Shown here one piece after another: positions 34,517-43,126 of a stretch of DNA of 64,000 nucleotides. Where the stretch lies: NCBI RefSeq assembly GCF_044762655.1, contig NZ_JBIWER010000007.1:153620-217619 (forward strand), written 5' to 3'. Positions within the stretch are counted from its first letter, which is position 1, and every line of letters starts with the position of its first letter. A program made the translations under genes and the position numbers. The DNA is from Psychrobacillus sp044762655. Lineage in GTDB: Bacteria > Bacillota > Bacilli > Bacillales_A > Planococcaceae. The notes below the pieces were generated by a model, which made no database searches, had not been told where the DNA came from, and saw only the letters and a list, made by a program, of their open reading frames with translations.

Positions 34517-36489
34517 TCTTCAGTTCCTCCTTCGATTGTATCTATAATTGCATTTTTTAGAAGTCTTATTGCTTCATCTATAGAGCTATCTTCCATTTGG
34601 CAGGCAGCATTTGTTAAATGTCCACCACCATTTAGTTTTTCCATAATTACTTGAACATTGATGTCTCCTAAAGATCGTGCGCTGATGCCGATGGTAGATT
34701 CACTTTTACGTCCTATTACGAAGGAAGCTGCGACATTATTCATCGTCAATAAAATATCTGCAGTTTGAGCAAGTAATACCTGACTGTAGGAGACGTTTTC
34801 CATACCATGGGCAATAGCAATACCTTCTTTAAAAAATTCAACGTTTTGGACGATTTTAGAACGTTCTATATAGGTACCAATGTCTTCCTTTAGCATCCGT
34901 TGAACAAGAATTGTATCTGCTCCGTGTGTCCGTAAATAGGATGCAGCTTCGAATGTTCTTGCACCTGTACGTAAAGTAAAGCTTTTCGTATCGACTATAA
35001 TTCCTGCTAGCATAGAAGTTGCTTCTAACATAGATAGTTTTTCATTTTTAGGCTGATATTCAATTAGTTCGGTTACCAGCTCTGAAGTAGAAGATGCGTA
35101 TGGTTCCATGTAAACAAGCAGCGTATTGGAAATGAATTCCTCCCCGCGACGATGATGATCAATCACAACTATTTTCTCTGCCTTTTGAAGAAGCTTTTCA
35201 TCAATAACCAAGCTCGGCTTATGTGTATCAACTACAACTAATAATGTTTTATCCGTCATTTTGCTAATCGCTTCTTCAGGACTTATAAAACGATTATATA
35301 GTTCTGGTTCTTCCTTTATCTCATCCATTAATCGAGTCACGCTATTGTCTAGCTCATTACTATCCAATACAACGTAGCCCTCTACTTTGTTCATACCAGC
35401 CATTTTCCTTACACCTACAGCCGATCCTATTGCATCCATATCTGGCATCTTATGCCCCATAACAAATACTTGGTCACTATCCTGTATAAGATCTCTTAAA
35501 GCGTGAGAGATAACTCTGGCTCTTACACGTGTCCGTTTTTCTACTGGATTTGTTTTTCCACCAAAAAACTTTACTTTTCCACTTGGTTGCTTGATGGCTA
35601 CTTGATCTCCACCACGTCCTAAAACTAAATCTAAGCTGGACTGAGCTAGTTCTCCAAGTTCAACAAGGGAAGTAGAACCTGCACCAACTCCAACGCTTAA
35701 AGTAAGCGAAAATCCAAATTTAGAGGTAGTTTCTCTTATATCATCCAATATGGAGAATTTACTTTTTTCTATTTCTACCAGGATTGATTCATTAAAAACG
35801 GCTAAAAAACGATCTGAAGAAATTCGTTTTACATATATACCGTATTTTGCTCCCCAATCATTCACACAGGAGGTAACAATGCTATTAAGCCTTCCTCTTG
35901 TTTGGTCGTCCATACCCTGTGAAATTTCATCATAATTATCTATAAATAGCACACCAATAACCGTTCTATCGCCATAATAGAGCGATTCCATCTCTACTTG
36001 TTCTGTTATGTCAAAGAAGTATAAAAGCTTTTCTTCGGCTTTATATAGCACTTTATAATTTTTTTCATCTAAAGAGATGACCATTTCGTTAGATTCTTCT
36101 TGTTTCTTCAGCTGTTGAAGATCCTTTGATATAGAAAGAAGCTCCTCACCAATAATCGTATCGAATGGAAGCTGCTGCGTCATGTATGGATTTGCCCACT
36201 CAATGATGTACTGATCATTTATGAGTAGGATCCCGATTGGCATTTCTAATAATGCTTCTTCCCCTACCTTTTTCATACGGTAGGAAAGAGTTTCGATATG
36301 TTTTTCTGTCTCTTCATATACACGCTGTTCAATAATCCACGCATAAATAAATACACCAATTACCATTAGAGAAAATAATAGTCCAATCAATAAATTGGTA
36401 GACAGTAACAAATAAGTTGCAACCCCACTAAGTAATAAGAACAATATGAGTGGATATCGAATTGGCCGTTTTCTAAAAAAAGATGCCAC
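34513..36489 (-). CDS. gdpP: Cyclic-di-AMP phosphodiesterase GdpP
   Basis: A 658-residue membrane enzyme (YybT) that hydrolyses c-di-AMP and so affects potassium, osmotic and cell-wall homeostasis. It has two N-terminal helices (about 13-52), a PAS-like domain (about 75-150), a degenerate GGDEF domain (about 170-300) and the DHH/DHHA1 catalytic part with MGHKMPDMDAIGSAVG, VVDTHKPS and DHHRRGEEF, ending in GGGHLTNAACQ. It is cotranscribed with the YybS-like gene and rplI. Confidence 0.97.
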   Translation of the reverse strand: MASFFRKRPIRYPLILFLLLSGVATYLLLSTNLLIGLLFSLMVIGVFIYAWIIEQRVYEETEKHIETLSYRMKKVGEEALLEMPIGILLINDQYIIEWANPYMTQQLPFDTIIGEELLSISKDLQQLKKQEESNEMVISLDEKNYKVLYKAEEKLLYFFDITEQVEMESLYYGDRTVIGVLFIDNYDEISQGMDDQTRGRLNSIVTSCVNDWGAKYGIYVKRISSDRFLAVFNESILVEIEKSKFSILDDIRETTSKFGFSLTLSVGVGAGSTSLVELGELAQSSLDLVLGRGGDQVAIKQPSGKVKFFGGKTNPVEKRTRVRARVISHALRDLIQDSDQVFVMGHKMPDMDAIGSAVGVRKMAGMNKVEGYVVLDSNELDNSVTRLMDEIKEEPELYNRFISPEEAISKMTDKTLLVVVDTHKPSLVIDEKLLQKAEKIVVIDHHRRGEEFISNTLLVYMEPYASSTSELVTELIEYQPKNEKLSMLEATSMLAGIIVDTKSFTLRTGARTFEAASYLRTHGADTILVQRMLKEDIGTYIERSKIVQNVEFFKEGIAIAHGMENVSYSQVLLAQTADILLTMNNVAASFVIGRKSESTIGISARSLGDINVQVIMEKLNGGGHLTNAACQMEDSSIDEAIRLLKNAIIDTIEGGTEE

Positions 36490-36501
36490 TAGATCAGCTC
36501 C

Positions 36502-37443
36502 TTATTTTTTGTATCTGTCTTTTATAAATCCCCTTATATTAAATCCTAAATCTAATACCCCTACTATAATAGTAAACGTAAATAATGGAACTGCAAAAAT
36601 TGTTGCAAGTATCATAGACCATTTTGGCAATCCCTTTACGTAAAAGTAGTAGTGAATGAGTGATACACCTTGTAAAAACAACAGAGCTCGCAAAATTATT
36701 GTGGCATTTACGAATAACAAATAACCAAACGTCCCTACCTCATAGGAAACAAACAATGAGTATATAGATACGATTAAATAATACCATAACACTGCTTTAG
36801 GTAGTCTAAAATCCATAAATTTTGGAAACTTCGGTACATCTATTTTCAGTTTTTTCAATAGAGGCAAATTAATGATCAAATATAACCAAGCGCTTATAAA
36901 AACAGCACCAATAAAATAGCTAGGCATAATAGATTCAATAAGTATAATGCTTTGTCTAACTAACTCATCATAACCCTCAGGCAACTGTCCAACCGAAGAC
37001 ATAATATTTCCCAGTTGTTCGTAGTATACTTCAATGGTCGCAATAAATTGCTTCAAAACATTCATATTAAAAAATAAAACGGATAATATGTATTGTACAG
37101 CTGTCATTAAAAGTAAAAATAGCCCAGTTGCCATAAGCATATACAGCTTGGACTTTTTAGCCCGTATGGAATCTCCAATGATCAAGCCTAATGGACCAAC
37201 TAACAATCCAAAGATAAGCCCATAAACCCCGCCAATTATAAAAGAAATTAGTAATGCTATAACCATAACCAATAAAGCATACTTTCTTTCAAACTTTGTA
37301 CTATACCAAGCAATAGGCAAAGGCACAATAAATAAAGTGAAAAACCCTAGTACTGGAACGTAGACAGATATTGCCAACAAAAAAGCAAATAATACAACCG
37401 TCACAGCTCCATATGTTAAATAACTTGTTTGATTTCTTTGCAT
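36502..37443 (-). CDS. YybS-like DUF2232 membrane protein
   Basis: A 313-residue protein with about eight transmembrane segments of the DUF2232 (YybS) family. Function unknown; energy-coupling-factor S-component-like folds have been suggested for the family. It begins the yybS-gdpP-rplI-dnaB run, 12 bases before gdpP. ATG 37443 has AAGGAAGG upstream. Confidence 0.9.
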   Translation of the reverse strand: MQRNQTSYLTYGAVTVVLFAFLLAISVYVPVLGFFTLFIVPLPIAWYSTKFERKYALLVMVIALLISFIIGGVYGLIFGLLVGPLGLIIGDSIRAKKSKLYMLMATGLFLLLMTAVQYILSVLFFNMNVLKQFIATIEVYYEQLGNIMSSVGQLPEGYDELVRQSIILIESIMPSYFIGAVFISAWLYLIINLPLLKKLKIDVPKFPKFMDFRLPKAVLWYYLIVSIYSLFVSYEVGTFGYLLFVNATIILRALLFLQGVSLIHYYFYVKGLPKWSMILATIFAVPLFTFTIIVGVLDLGFNIRGFIKDRYKK

Positions 37444-37574
37444 TTAGGAACCTTCCTTTAATGTAATCATCTATCCATTGTAACAGATTTTTTACAACAA
37501 CTAAAATCCCACACTGCTGAAGTTTATTAAGAATGAACATAAATCATACAACTGTACGTATCTAAAAAAGAAAA

Positions 37575-37596
37575 AAAGACCGGTTTCCCGGTCTTT
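37575..37596 (-). terminator. Terminator of rpsF-ssb-rpsR
   Basis: Compact hairpin AAAGACCGG-TTTC-CCGGTCTTT with a minus-strand TTTTTTT tail, 12 bases after rpsR. Confidence 0.92.
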
Positions 37597-37607
37597 CTAA
37601 TTTATAC

Positions 37608-37844
37608 TTATCTCTCTTCAGTAGAGAATGGAAGTAAAGCCATGATACGAGATACTTTAATAGCTCGTGTTAACTTACGTTGGTACTTCGCACTAGTTCC
37701 TGTCACACGACGTGGAAGAATTTTTCCACGTTCTGACACGAATTTTTTCAACAAATCTACATCTTTATAATCGATGTGTGTGATATTGTTTGATGTGAAG
37801 TAACAAACTTTACGGCGTCTTTTGCCTCCGCGACGTGGTGCCAT
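37608..37844 (-). CDS. rpsR: 30S ribosomal protein S18
   Basis: A 78-residue basic protein with the S18 signature (IDYKDVDLLKKFVSERGKIL, RRVTGTSAKYQRKLTRAIK). It forms a heterodimer with S6 on the 30S platform. Last gene of rpsF-ssb-rpsR. Confidence 0.98.
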   Translation of the reverse strand: MAPRRGGKRRRKVCYFTSNNITHIDYKDVDLLKKFVSERGKILPRRVTGTSAKYQRKLTRAIKVSRIMALLPFSTEER

Positions 37845-37894
37845 ATTAGGTTGCCTCCTTTTCGATTAAAGTAAACATGCTTAGATGATACTTT

Positions 37895-38404
37895 TTAGAA
37901 CGGTAGGTCGTCATCCGATACTTCGATTGGTCCGCTACTATTAGAAAAAGGATCCTCATCTACACGTGTATAGTTTTGCTGATTCATAGGTTGGCTTTGC
38001 TGATATGAAGGTGTTGAAAATTGCTGCTGGTTATTGCTACCAAATGATTGTCCACTTTGGTTACGATCTCCAGACCCAGAGCTATTACGTGGTTCTAAGA
38101 ACTGAACACTGTCTGCGACAACGTCTGTCGTATAAACACGTTTTCCATCTTGTCCTTCATAACTACCCGTTTGAATGCGCCCTTCCACACCAGCTAAACT
38201 TCCTTTTTTCAAGTAGTTTGCTGTGTTTTCAGCTTGCTTTCTCCAAACGACACAGTTGATAAAATCAGCTTCTCTTTCACCTTGTTGGTTGGAGAATGTA
38301 CGATTTACAGCAAGTGTAAATCTTGCCATTGCAACACCACTTGGTGTATAGCGAAGTTCCGGATCTTTTGTTAGTCTTCCAACTAAAACGACACGGTTAA
38401 TCAT
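37895..38404 (-). CDS. ssb: Single-stranded DNA-binding protein
   Basis: A 169-residue SSB with the OB-fold (residues 1-105; MINRVVLVGRLTKDPELRYT), a Gln/Ser/Asn-rich linker and the acidic tip DDDLPF that recruits replication and repair proteins. Located between rpsF and rpsR as in other Bacillales. Confidence 0.98.
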   Translation of the reverse strand: MINRVVLVGRLTKDPELRYTPSGVAMARFTLAVNRTFSNQQGEREADFINCVVWRKQAENTANYLKKGSLAGVEGRIQTGSYEGQDGKRVYTTDVVADSVQFLEPRNSSGSGDRNQSGQSFGSNNQQQFSTPSYQQSQPMNQQNYTRVDEDPFSNSSGPIEVSDDDLPF

Positions 38405-38443
38405 CTGTAAACAACCTCCCTTGATCAGCTTTTTTAGTCAATT

Positions 38444-38752
38444 TTATTTTTTTGCTTTAACTTTAATATCGTCGATACGAACAGCAATGTGACGGATAAT
38501 GTCTTCATTGATGTTAGCTAAACGTGTGTATTCATCGATTGCTTTTGAATCAGCGTTTACTTTAACGATTTGGTAGAAACCTTCACGTAAGTCATTGATT
38601 TCGTAAGCTAAGCGGCGTTTACCCCACTCTTTTGCTTCGATGATTTCTGCACCATTTGAAGTTAAGATTTCTTGGAAACGCTCAACTAAAGCTTTCTTAG
38701 CATCCTCTTCAATTGCAGGTTGAATAATGTACATTAGTTCGTACTTTCTCAT
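38444..38752 (-). CDS. rpsF: 30S ribosomal protein S6
   Basis: A 102-residue protein, start MRKYELMYIIQP, with the S6 fold; 95-100 residues is typical. First gene of the operon, with a promoter at 38833-38861. The roughly 75-base leader carries repeated GTCGGC blocks that may include the S6:S18 autoregulatory RNA motif, but I could not fold it convincingly. Confidence 0.98.
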   Translation of the reverse strand: MRKYELMYIIQPAIEEDAKKALVERFQEILTSNGAEIIEAKEWGKRRLAYEINDLREGFYQIVKVNADSKAIDEYTRLANINEDIIRHIAVRIDDIKVKAKK

Positions 38753-38832
38753 CTATTTACACCTCCCTATGGTCTTTGGCCGACTATGAAAAGCCGACAA
38801 GGAGCAAGTAATTCTATTACTCACATCAATGA

Positions 38833-38861
38833 ATTGTAACATAGTTTATCAAACGTATCAA
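38833..38861 (-). promoter_or_regulatory. Promoter of rpsF-ssb-rpsR
   Basis: Minus-strand TTGATA (38856-38861) and TACAAT (38833-38838) with a 17-base spacer. Confidence 0.75.
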
Positions 38862-38918
38862 GGAAAATTGTCATTACTTTACTCCGTCGTGTATATTTAT
38901 TTTAAATGGGAGGATTCT

Positions 38919-39467
38919 ATGGAAAATAAGGAAGAAATTTTAGTTGTAATTAATATTAATTTGAAAAAGGTTGCTTGGGAAAGTATTGGATTAACTATCG
39001 GTTTATCTCTTATAGGATTACTTCTTTTCCCTTGGTTAACGAATATTACAGAAATCACTTTCTCGTTATGGAGCTTTCTCTGGTTTTTAATCGGTTATGT
39101 TGTGTTAATCGTTTTACACGAATGCTTTCACCTTGTTGGATTTTGGTTTTTCGGTAAGGCTCCTTGGAGTAGTATGGATTACGGGGTTAATCTTAAAATG
39201 GGAGTAGCCTATGCTACAACTACTATTCCGTTACAAAACAGTGCCATGAAAAAGGCATTATTACTTCCTTTTTGGTTAACTGGTGTATTACCGATGATCA
39301 TTGGCTTTTGGATAGGTTCTCTTTTGCTCGTTCTTTTAGGTGCTTGGCTAATCGCTGGTGCAGCTGGAGACTTTGCCATGTACAAAGAACTCCGAAAATA
39401 TCCAAACGACTTAATGATCAAAGATGATCCAGTGAAGCCAAGGTTATATGTATTAAGAAAAATCTAG
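38919..39467 (+). CDS. DUF3267 putative membrane metalloprotease
   Basis: A 182-residue membrane protein with about four transmembrane segments. In the second helix it has HECFH (LIVLHECFHLVGFWFFG, near residue 68), a HExxH zinc-protease motif as in DUF3267 zincins. ATG 38919 follows GGGAGG by five bases; a longer frame from 38829 would run over the divergent rpsF promoter. Substrate unknown. It is divergent from rpsF and followed by GC-rich repeats rather than a clear terminator. Confidence 0.85.
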   Translation: MENKEEILVVININLKKVAWESIGLTIGLSLIGLLLFPWLTNITEITFSLWSFLWFLIGYVVLIVLHECFHLVGFWFFGKAPWSSMDYGVNLKMGVAYATTTIPLQNSAMKKALLLPFWLTGVLPMIIGFWIGSLLLVLLGAWLIAGAAGDFAMYKELRKYPNDLMIKDDPVKPRLYVLRKI

Positions 39468-39477
39468 AGTTGCCGTA

Positions 39478-39575
39478 GATTGTAGCTCCGGCCGGACGCT
39501 TTCCGTGGGCACGGCTCGAGCCTGTAGTCTCTCCCTCGTGCAGTCCCACTGGAGTCGCCGACCTGCGCTACAATC
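39478..39575 (-). repeat. GC-rich interspersed repeat, copy 1
   Basis: A 98-base element bounded by GATTGTAG and CTACAATC. On the minus strand it contains GCGACTCCAGTGGGA and GTGCCCACGGAAAGCGTC, matching copies 2-4. It is much richer in G+C than its surroundings and is oriented opposite to copy 2. Confidence 0.8.
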
Positions 39576-39585
39576 AACTAGGTCT

Positions 39586-39817
39586 ACTTTATATAATCGG
39601 ATAATATGGAATAAAACCACCTAAATATACGTGTTTTATATTAAAATAAGTAATGATGAAATGGACTTAGATAAAAGAAAACCCACTTTCTTATTTCACA
39701 ATAAAATAGTATTCCTAACCGGGCGTACGGTTTTATCCCTGTATTATCTTTGACTACTCTTATCATCTAAGCGAGAGGCTATGCTAAATCTTATAGTGGA
39801 GTACTACTCACTTATTT
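39586..39817. other. Spacer between repeat copies 1 and 2, no gene seen
   Basis: About 230 AT-rich bases with no coding signal and no strong hairpin. Flanked by inverted copies of the same repeat. Confidence 0.5.
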
Positions 39818-39938
39818 GATTGTAGTGAAATGTGGCGACTCCAGCGGGATAAGCGAGAAAGTCGAGACCCCACAGGGAGCGTAGCGTACGAGGAGGCTCG
39901 GCCTCGCCCGCGGAAAGCGTCCACATGTAACGGAAATC
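39818..39938 (+). repeat. GC-rich interspersed repeat, copy 2
   Basis: Starts GATTGTAG, contains GGCGACTCCAGCGGGATAAG, GAGACCCCACAGGGAGCG and CCCGCGGAAAGCGTCCAC, ends CGGAAATC. The best-preserved copy. An open frame crossing it is a by-product of its GC content. Confidence 0.82.
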
Positions 39939-40015
39939 AGAAGTATTATTCTTCCTTTAAAAGTTTCTGTAAAACCACTGTTCGTGCTGTATTTTTATAT
40001 AATTTCTTATCATTC

Positions 40016-40050
40016 AAAAAAGGATTAGTGATTTCTCACTAATCCTTTTT
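40016..40050 (-). terminator. Terminator of ychF
   Basis: Arms AAAAAGGATTAGTGA / TCACTAATCCTTTTT around TTTC, seven bases beyond the ychF stop. Confidence 0.92.
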
Positions 40051-40057
40051 CCTCTTA

Positions 40058-41158
40058 TTATACGTTGAAGCGGAACAACATTACGTCCCCGTCTTGTACG
40101 ATATATTCTTTTCCTTCTAAGCGAACCTTACCTGCTTCTTTTGCAGCAGCCATTGATCCAGTTTCTACTAAATCATCATAGGCCACTGTTTCCGCACGGA
40201 TAAAACCTTTTTCAAAGTCCGAGTGAATGACACCCGCACATTGAGGTGCTTTCATCCCTTTTTTGAATGTCCAAGCACGTACTTCTTGTACGCCAGCTGT
40301 AAAGTATGTAGCTAGACCTATTAATGAATACGAAGCTTTAATCAACTGGTCTAAGCCAGATTCTTTAATTCCTAGTTCTTCCAGAAACATTGCCTTTTCT
40401 TCATCTTCTAGAGCTGCCATCTCTTCTTCAATTTTTGCACATATTAATATTACTTGCGCTCCTTCTTCAGCTGCAAATGCACGTACTTTTTGTACGTATT
40501 CATTTTCTTCTTCTGCCATAATATCATCTTCTGAAACGTTCGCAACATAAAGCATTGGTTTCGTAGTTAGCAAATGAAATCCTTTTACTACACGTTGCTC
40601 TTCTTCTGTAAACTCAACCGAACGACCAGATTTCCCTGCTTCAAAGGCCTCTTTTAAGCGAGTAAGAACTGGTTCTTCCGCCAGGGCTTCCTTATCTCTT
40701 TGTTTTACCATTTTTATGACGCGAGCAAGCCGTTTATCTACGCTTTCTAAATCTGCTAATATTAACTCTAGATTAATCACTTCAATATCTGAGATTGGAT
40801 CTACTTTTCCAGATACATGTGTAATATTCTCATCTTCGAAGCATCGTACAACCTGACAGATTGCATCTACTTCACGGATATGGGCAAGGAATTTATTTCC
40901 TAGTCCTTCTCCTTTACTTGCACCTTCCACAATTCCTGCTATATCCGTAAACTCGAATGCAGTAGGAACGGTTTTCTTTGGTACTACCAATTCTGTTAAT
41001 TTGTCTAATCGTGTATCTGGTACTTCCACTACTCCTACGTTTGGATCAATAGTAGCAAAAGGATAGTTTGCTGCCAGCGCTCCGGCTTTTGTTATTGCAT
41101 TAAACAATGTGGACTTCCCTACGTTTGGTAATCCTACGATTCCTGCAGTTAACGCCAT
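40058..41158 (-). CDS. ychF: Redox-regulated ATPase YchF (OLA1 family)
   Basis: A 366-residue Obg-family P-loop protein that prefers ATP and associates with ribosomes. It has G1 GLPNVGKSTLFNAIT, G3 DIAGIVEGASKGEGLG, a coiled-coil insertion and a C-terminal TGS domain (FTAGVQEVRAWTF, IHSDFEKGFIRAE). ATG 41158 gives exactly the family length; a GTG at 41167 is too close to the AAAGG site. Confidence 0.97.
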   Translation of the reverse strand: MALTAGIVGLPNVGKSTLFNAITKAGALAANYPFATIDPNVGVVEVPDTRLDKLTELVVPKKTVPTAFEFTDIAGIVEGASKGEGLGNKFLAHIREVDAICQVVRCFEDENITHVSGKVDPISDIEVINLELILADLESVDKRLARVIKMVKQRDKEALAEEPVLTRLKEAFEAGKSGRSVEFTEEEQRVVKGFHLLTTKPMLYVANVSEDDIMAEEENEYVQKVRAFAAEEGAQVILICAKIEEEMAALEDEEKAMFLEELGIKESGLDQLIKASYSLIGLATYFTAGVQEVRAWTFKKGMKAPQCAGVIHSDFEKGFIRAETVAYDDLVETGSMAAAKEAGKVRLEGKEYIVQDGDVMLFRFNV

Positions 41159-41194
41159 ATATGTCACAACCTTTCATTATTTTAAACGATAAAA

Positions 41195-41290
41195 TTTTTC
41201 CCGCATTAACGGGCAGTAATAATTCCACCCAAAGCTGGGCTCGATCAATAAAGCAAAAGTGAGAGATATCCGCCCGTATTTGCCCTAATG
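41195..41290. repeat. Structured intergenic element upstream of ychF
   Basis: Contains the small hairpin CCCGCATTAACGGG (41200-41213), CCCAAAGCTGGG, and CCGCCCGTATTTGCCC. GC-richer than its surroundings; the GGGC/GCCC blocks suggest an interspersed repeat. Only one copy is in the window, so this is a guess. Confidence 0.35.
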
Positions 41291-41388
41291 GTTCAAATAA
41301 AAATCAATGTTGAAAAACCCAACTGATTGAAGTTTCACTTTATATACAACTTGTTCATTATATTGATTTTAGCTTTAAAAGTCTATCA

Positions 41389-41589
41389 TTACTCAGCATC
41401 AGCTTGCACAAGAAGCCTTTTCATCTTCTTTTCAAATTCTTTTCTTGGAATCATTACACTATGCTGGCATCCTTCACATTTAATACGGATATCTGCCCCC
41501 ATACGAATGACCTTCCAAGCATTTGTGCCACATGGATGTTGTTTTTTCATTTCGACAATGTCATTTAGTTGAAATTGTTTCTTCTCCAT
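41389..41589 (-). CDS. DUF951 family protein
   Basis: A 66-residue protein almost entirely covered by DUF951: MKKQHPCGTNAWKVIRMGAD, then IRIKCEGCQHSVMIPRKEFE. The three Cys (CG, C-x2-C) may bind a metal. Function unknown. It is found next to mscS/ychF in many Bacillota and lies 40 bases after the MscS-like gene, so it is probably cotranscribed. Confidence 0.92.
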   Translation of the reverse strand: MEKKQFQLNDIVEMKKQHPCGTNAWKVIRMGADIRIKCEGCQHSVMIPRKEFEKKMKRLLVQADAE

Positions 41590-41629
41590 TCTATCACCTA
41601 CTTATTTTTCTTTAGTAAAAATTAATGAC

Positions 41630-42448
41630 TCATGAAATTTTAATTCCTTTTTGTTCAAGGAACTCTATTAAATCTCTTCTAATTTTTCTAGCAACACTAT
41701 TTTGCTTCGTTGGTATAGTCTCGGCGGTGAATCGTACAACTATTTCAGTTGAATCAAAACTTTGGACACCGAGATAACTAGGTGTTTTAACAAGATCTTC
41801 GTATTTCTTAGGTAATTCTTCAAGAAATTCCTCCATGTTTTTTTCCATAGATGGAATATCATTTTCAGGTGCAACACTAATATCTATTAATGCCAACGAG
41901 TTATAAATGGAATAGTTTATTACAACTAGAATGCTTCCATTTGGAATTATGTGAAGTTCCCCTGTATAACTTTTCACTTTTGTTGTACGTAAACCTATCT
42001 CCTGCACGATTCCGTTAGCTGTTCCTATCTGTACTTGATCTCCCACCGCAAATTGATCTTCAAATATTATAAAAAATCCAGTAATAACATCTTTCACTAA
42101 ACTTTGAGCACCAAAACCAACTGCTAGACCAACAATCCCTGCACCTGCCAGCAATCCAGCCACTCTTATACCAAAAGTAGTCAAAATAGCTATAATAGCA
42201 CTAAAATATACAACATAAGTTAAAACATTTTGAAGAAGCTTTAGTAATGTGTTTTGCCTACGTTCTGAATATCCTAAAGGACTCCTCTGTCTGACTAAGA
42301 AAACCTTTTGTATAATATGTTTACCAATTCTTATCGTAAGAGCAGTTACCAATAAAATTATGATTACTTTAATAACTATGAGCCCAAGTTGAACCCAAGT
42401 CTCTTCTGTAAATAAATAATCCTTCCAACTTTGAATCATTGCTTCCAT
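41630..42448 (-). CDS. MscS-type small-conductance mechanosensitive channel
   Basis: A 272-residue channel opened by membrane tension in osmotic downshock. It has three N-terminal helices (about 15-37, 58-80, 83-110), with the pore helix VAGLLAGAGIVGLAVGFGAQSLVKD, then the beta domain FEDQFAVGDQVQIGTANGIV and a C-terminal alpha/beta domain. Size matches the YkuT-like class. ATG 42448 is my choice; an in-frame GTG five codons upstream is nearer the AGGTGG and cannot be excluded. Confidence 0.93.
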   Translation of the reverse strand: MEAMIQSWKDYLFTEETWVQLGLIVIKVIIILLVTALTIRIGKHIIQKVFLVRQRSPLGYSERRQNTLLKLLQNVLTYVVYFSAIIAILTTFGIRVAGLLAGAGIVGLAVGFGAQSLVKDVITGFFIIFEDQFAVGDQVQIGTANGIVQEIGLRTTKVKSYTGELHIIPNGSILVVINYSIYNSLALIDISVAPENDIPSMEKNMEEFLEELPKKYEDLVKTPSYLGVQSFDSTEIVVRFTAETIPTKQNSVARKIRRDLIEFLEQKGIKIS

Positions 42449-42526
42449 ATAACTTCTTTCCACCTCACTTGAATAAATAATTTCCTAGATGCATATACTG
42501 GCTTTAAAAAGAAAGTGAGTAATTAT

Positions 42527-43126
42527 ATGAACTCTTATGCTACTACTATTACCGAACCTTCTACTATTTATTATAAGGAAACAGGTGTAATTTGGCGATT
42601 AAGTAACTACTTTATAGAACAAATACCATTTGACCATCCAAATCTAGTATTTTGTTGTATCGGTACCGATCGCTCTACTGGAGATGCGCTCGGACCGATG
42701 ACAGGTTCTTTCTTAACCCAGCTTAAGTCATTTCCATTTGAAATTATAGGTACATTAGATAATCCTTTGCATGCACTTAATATTGAAGAAATTACAGATA
42801 CTATTCGCAGTTCTCCTACAGCTCCCTATATCATAGCTATAGATGCTTGCTTAGGAAATGCAAACAATATTGGACAAATTATTGTCCATCCTGGTCCATT
42901 GTATCCTGGTAAAGCAGTAAAAAAAGAATTACCACCTATCGGAGAAGTCTCTATAAAAGCAATTGTTAATATTGGCGGTTTCATGGAATATAATGTGTTG
43001 CAAAGCACTCGCCTGCATCTCACATACGAAATGGGAAGAGTCATCTCTCGTTCACTACTGTTGGCGTGGCATCGATATAATTTAAAAGTTAAAAATAATA
43101 GCAACAGCAATACCGACGATAACTAA
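42527..43126 (+). CDS. yyaC: Sporulation protein YyaC (GPR-like)
   Basis: A 199-residue protein related to the spore germination protease GPR: VFCCIGTDRSTGDALGPMTG near residue 45, IIAIDACLG near residue 107 and GEVSIKAIVNIGG. In B. subtilis yyaC lies in the same place and orientation and is expressed in sporulation; whether it is proteolytic is not settled. The start ATG 42527 gives the family length; GTG 42515 would add four residues. Its last 45 bases overlap the convergent DUF554 gene. Confidence 0.93.
   Translation: MNSYATTITEPSTIYYKETGVIWRLSNYFIEQIPFDHPNLVFCCIGTDRSTGDALGPMTGSFLTQLKSFPFEIIGTLDNPLHALNIEEITDTIRSSPTAPYIIAIDACLGNANNIGQIIVHPGPLYPGKAVKKELPPIGEVSIKAIVNIGGFMEYNVLQSTRLHLTYEMGRVISRSLLLAWHRYNLKVKNNSNSNTDDN

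Noticed and set aside
39830..40042. Open frame through repeat copy 2
   Set aside because: The protein is simply translated repeat; no start signal and no conservation expected.
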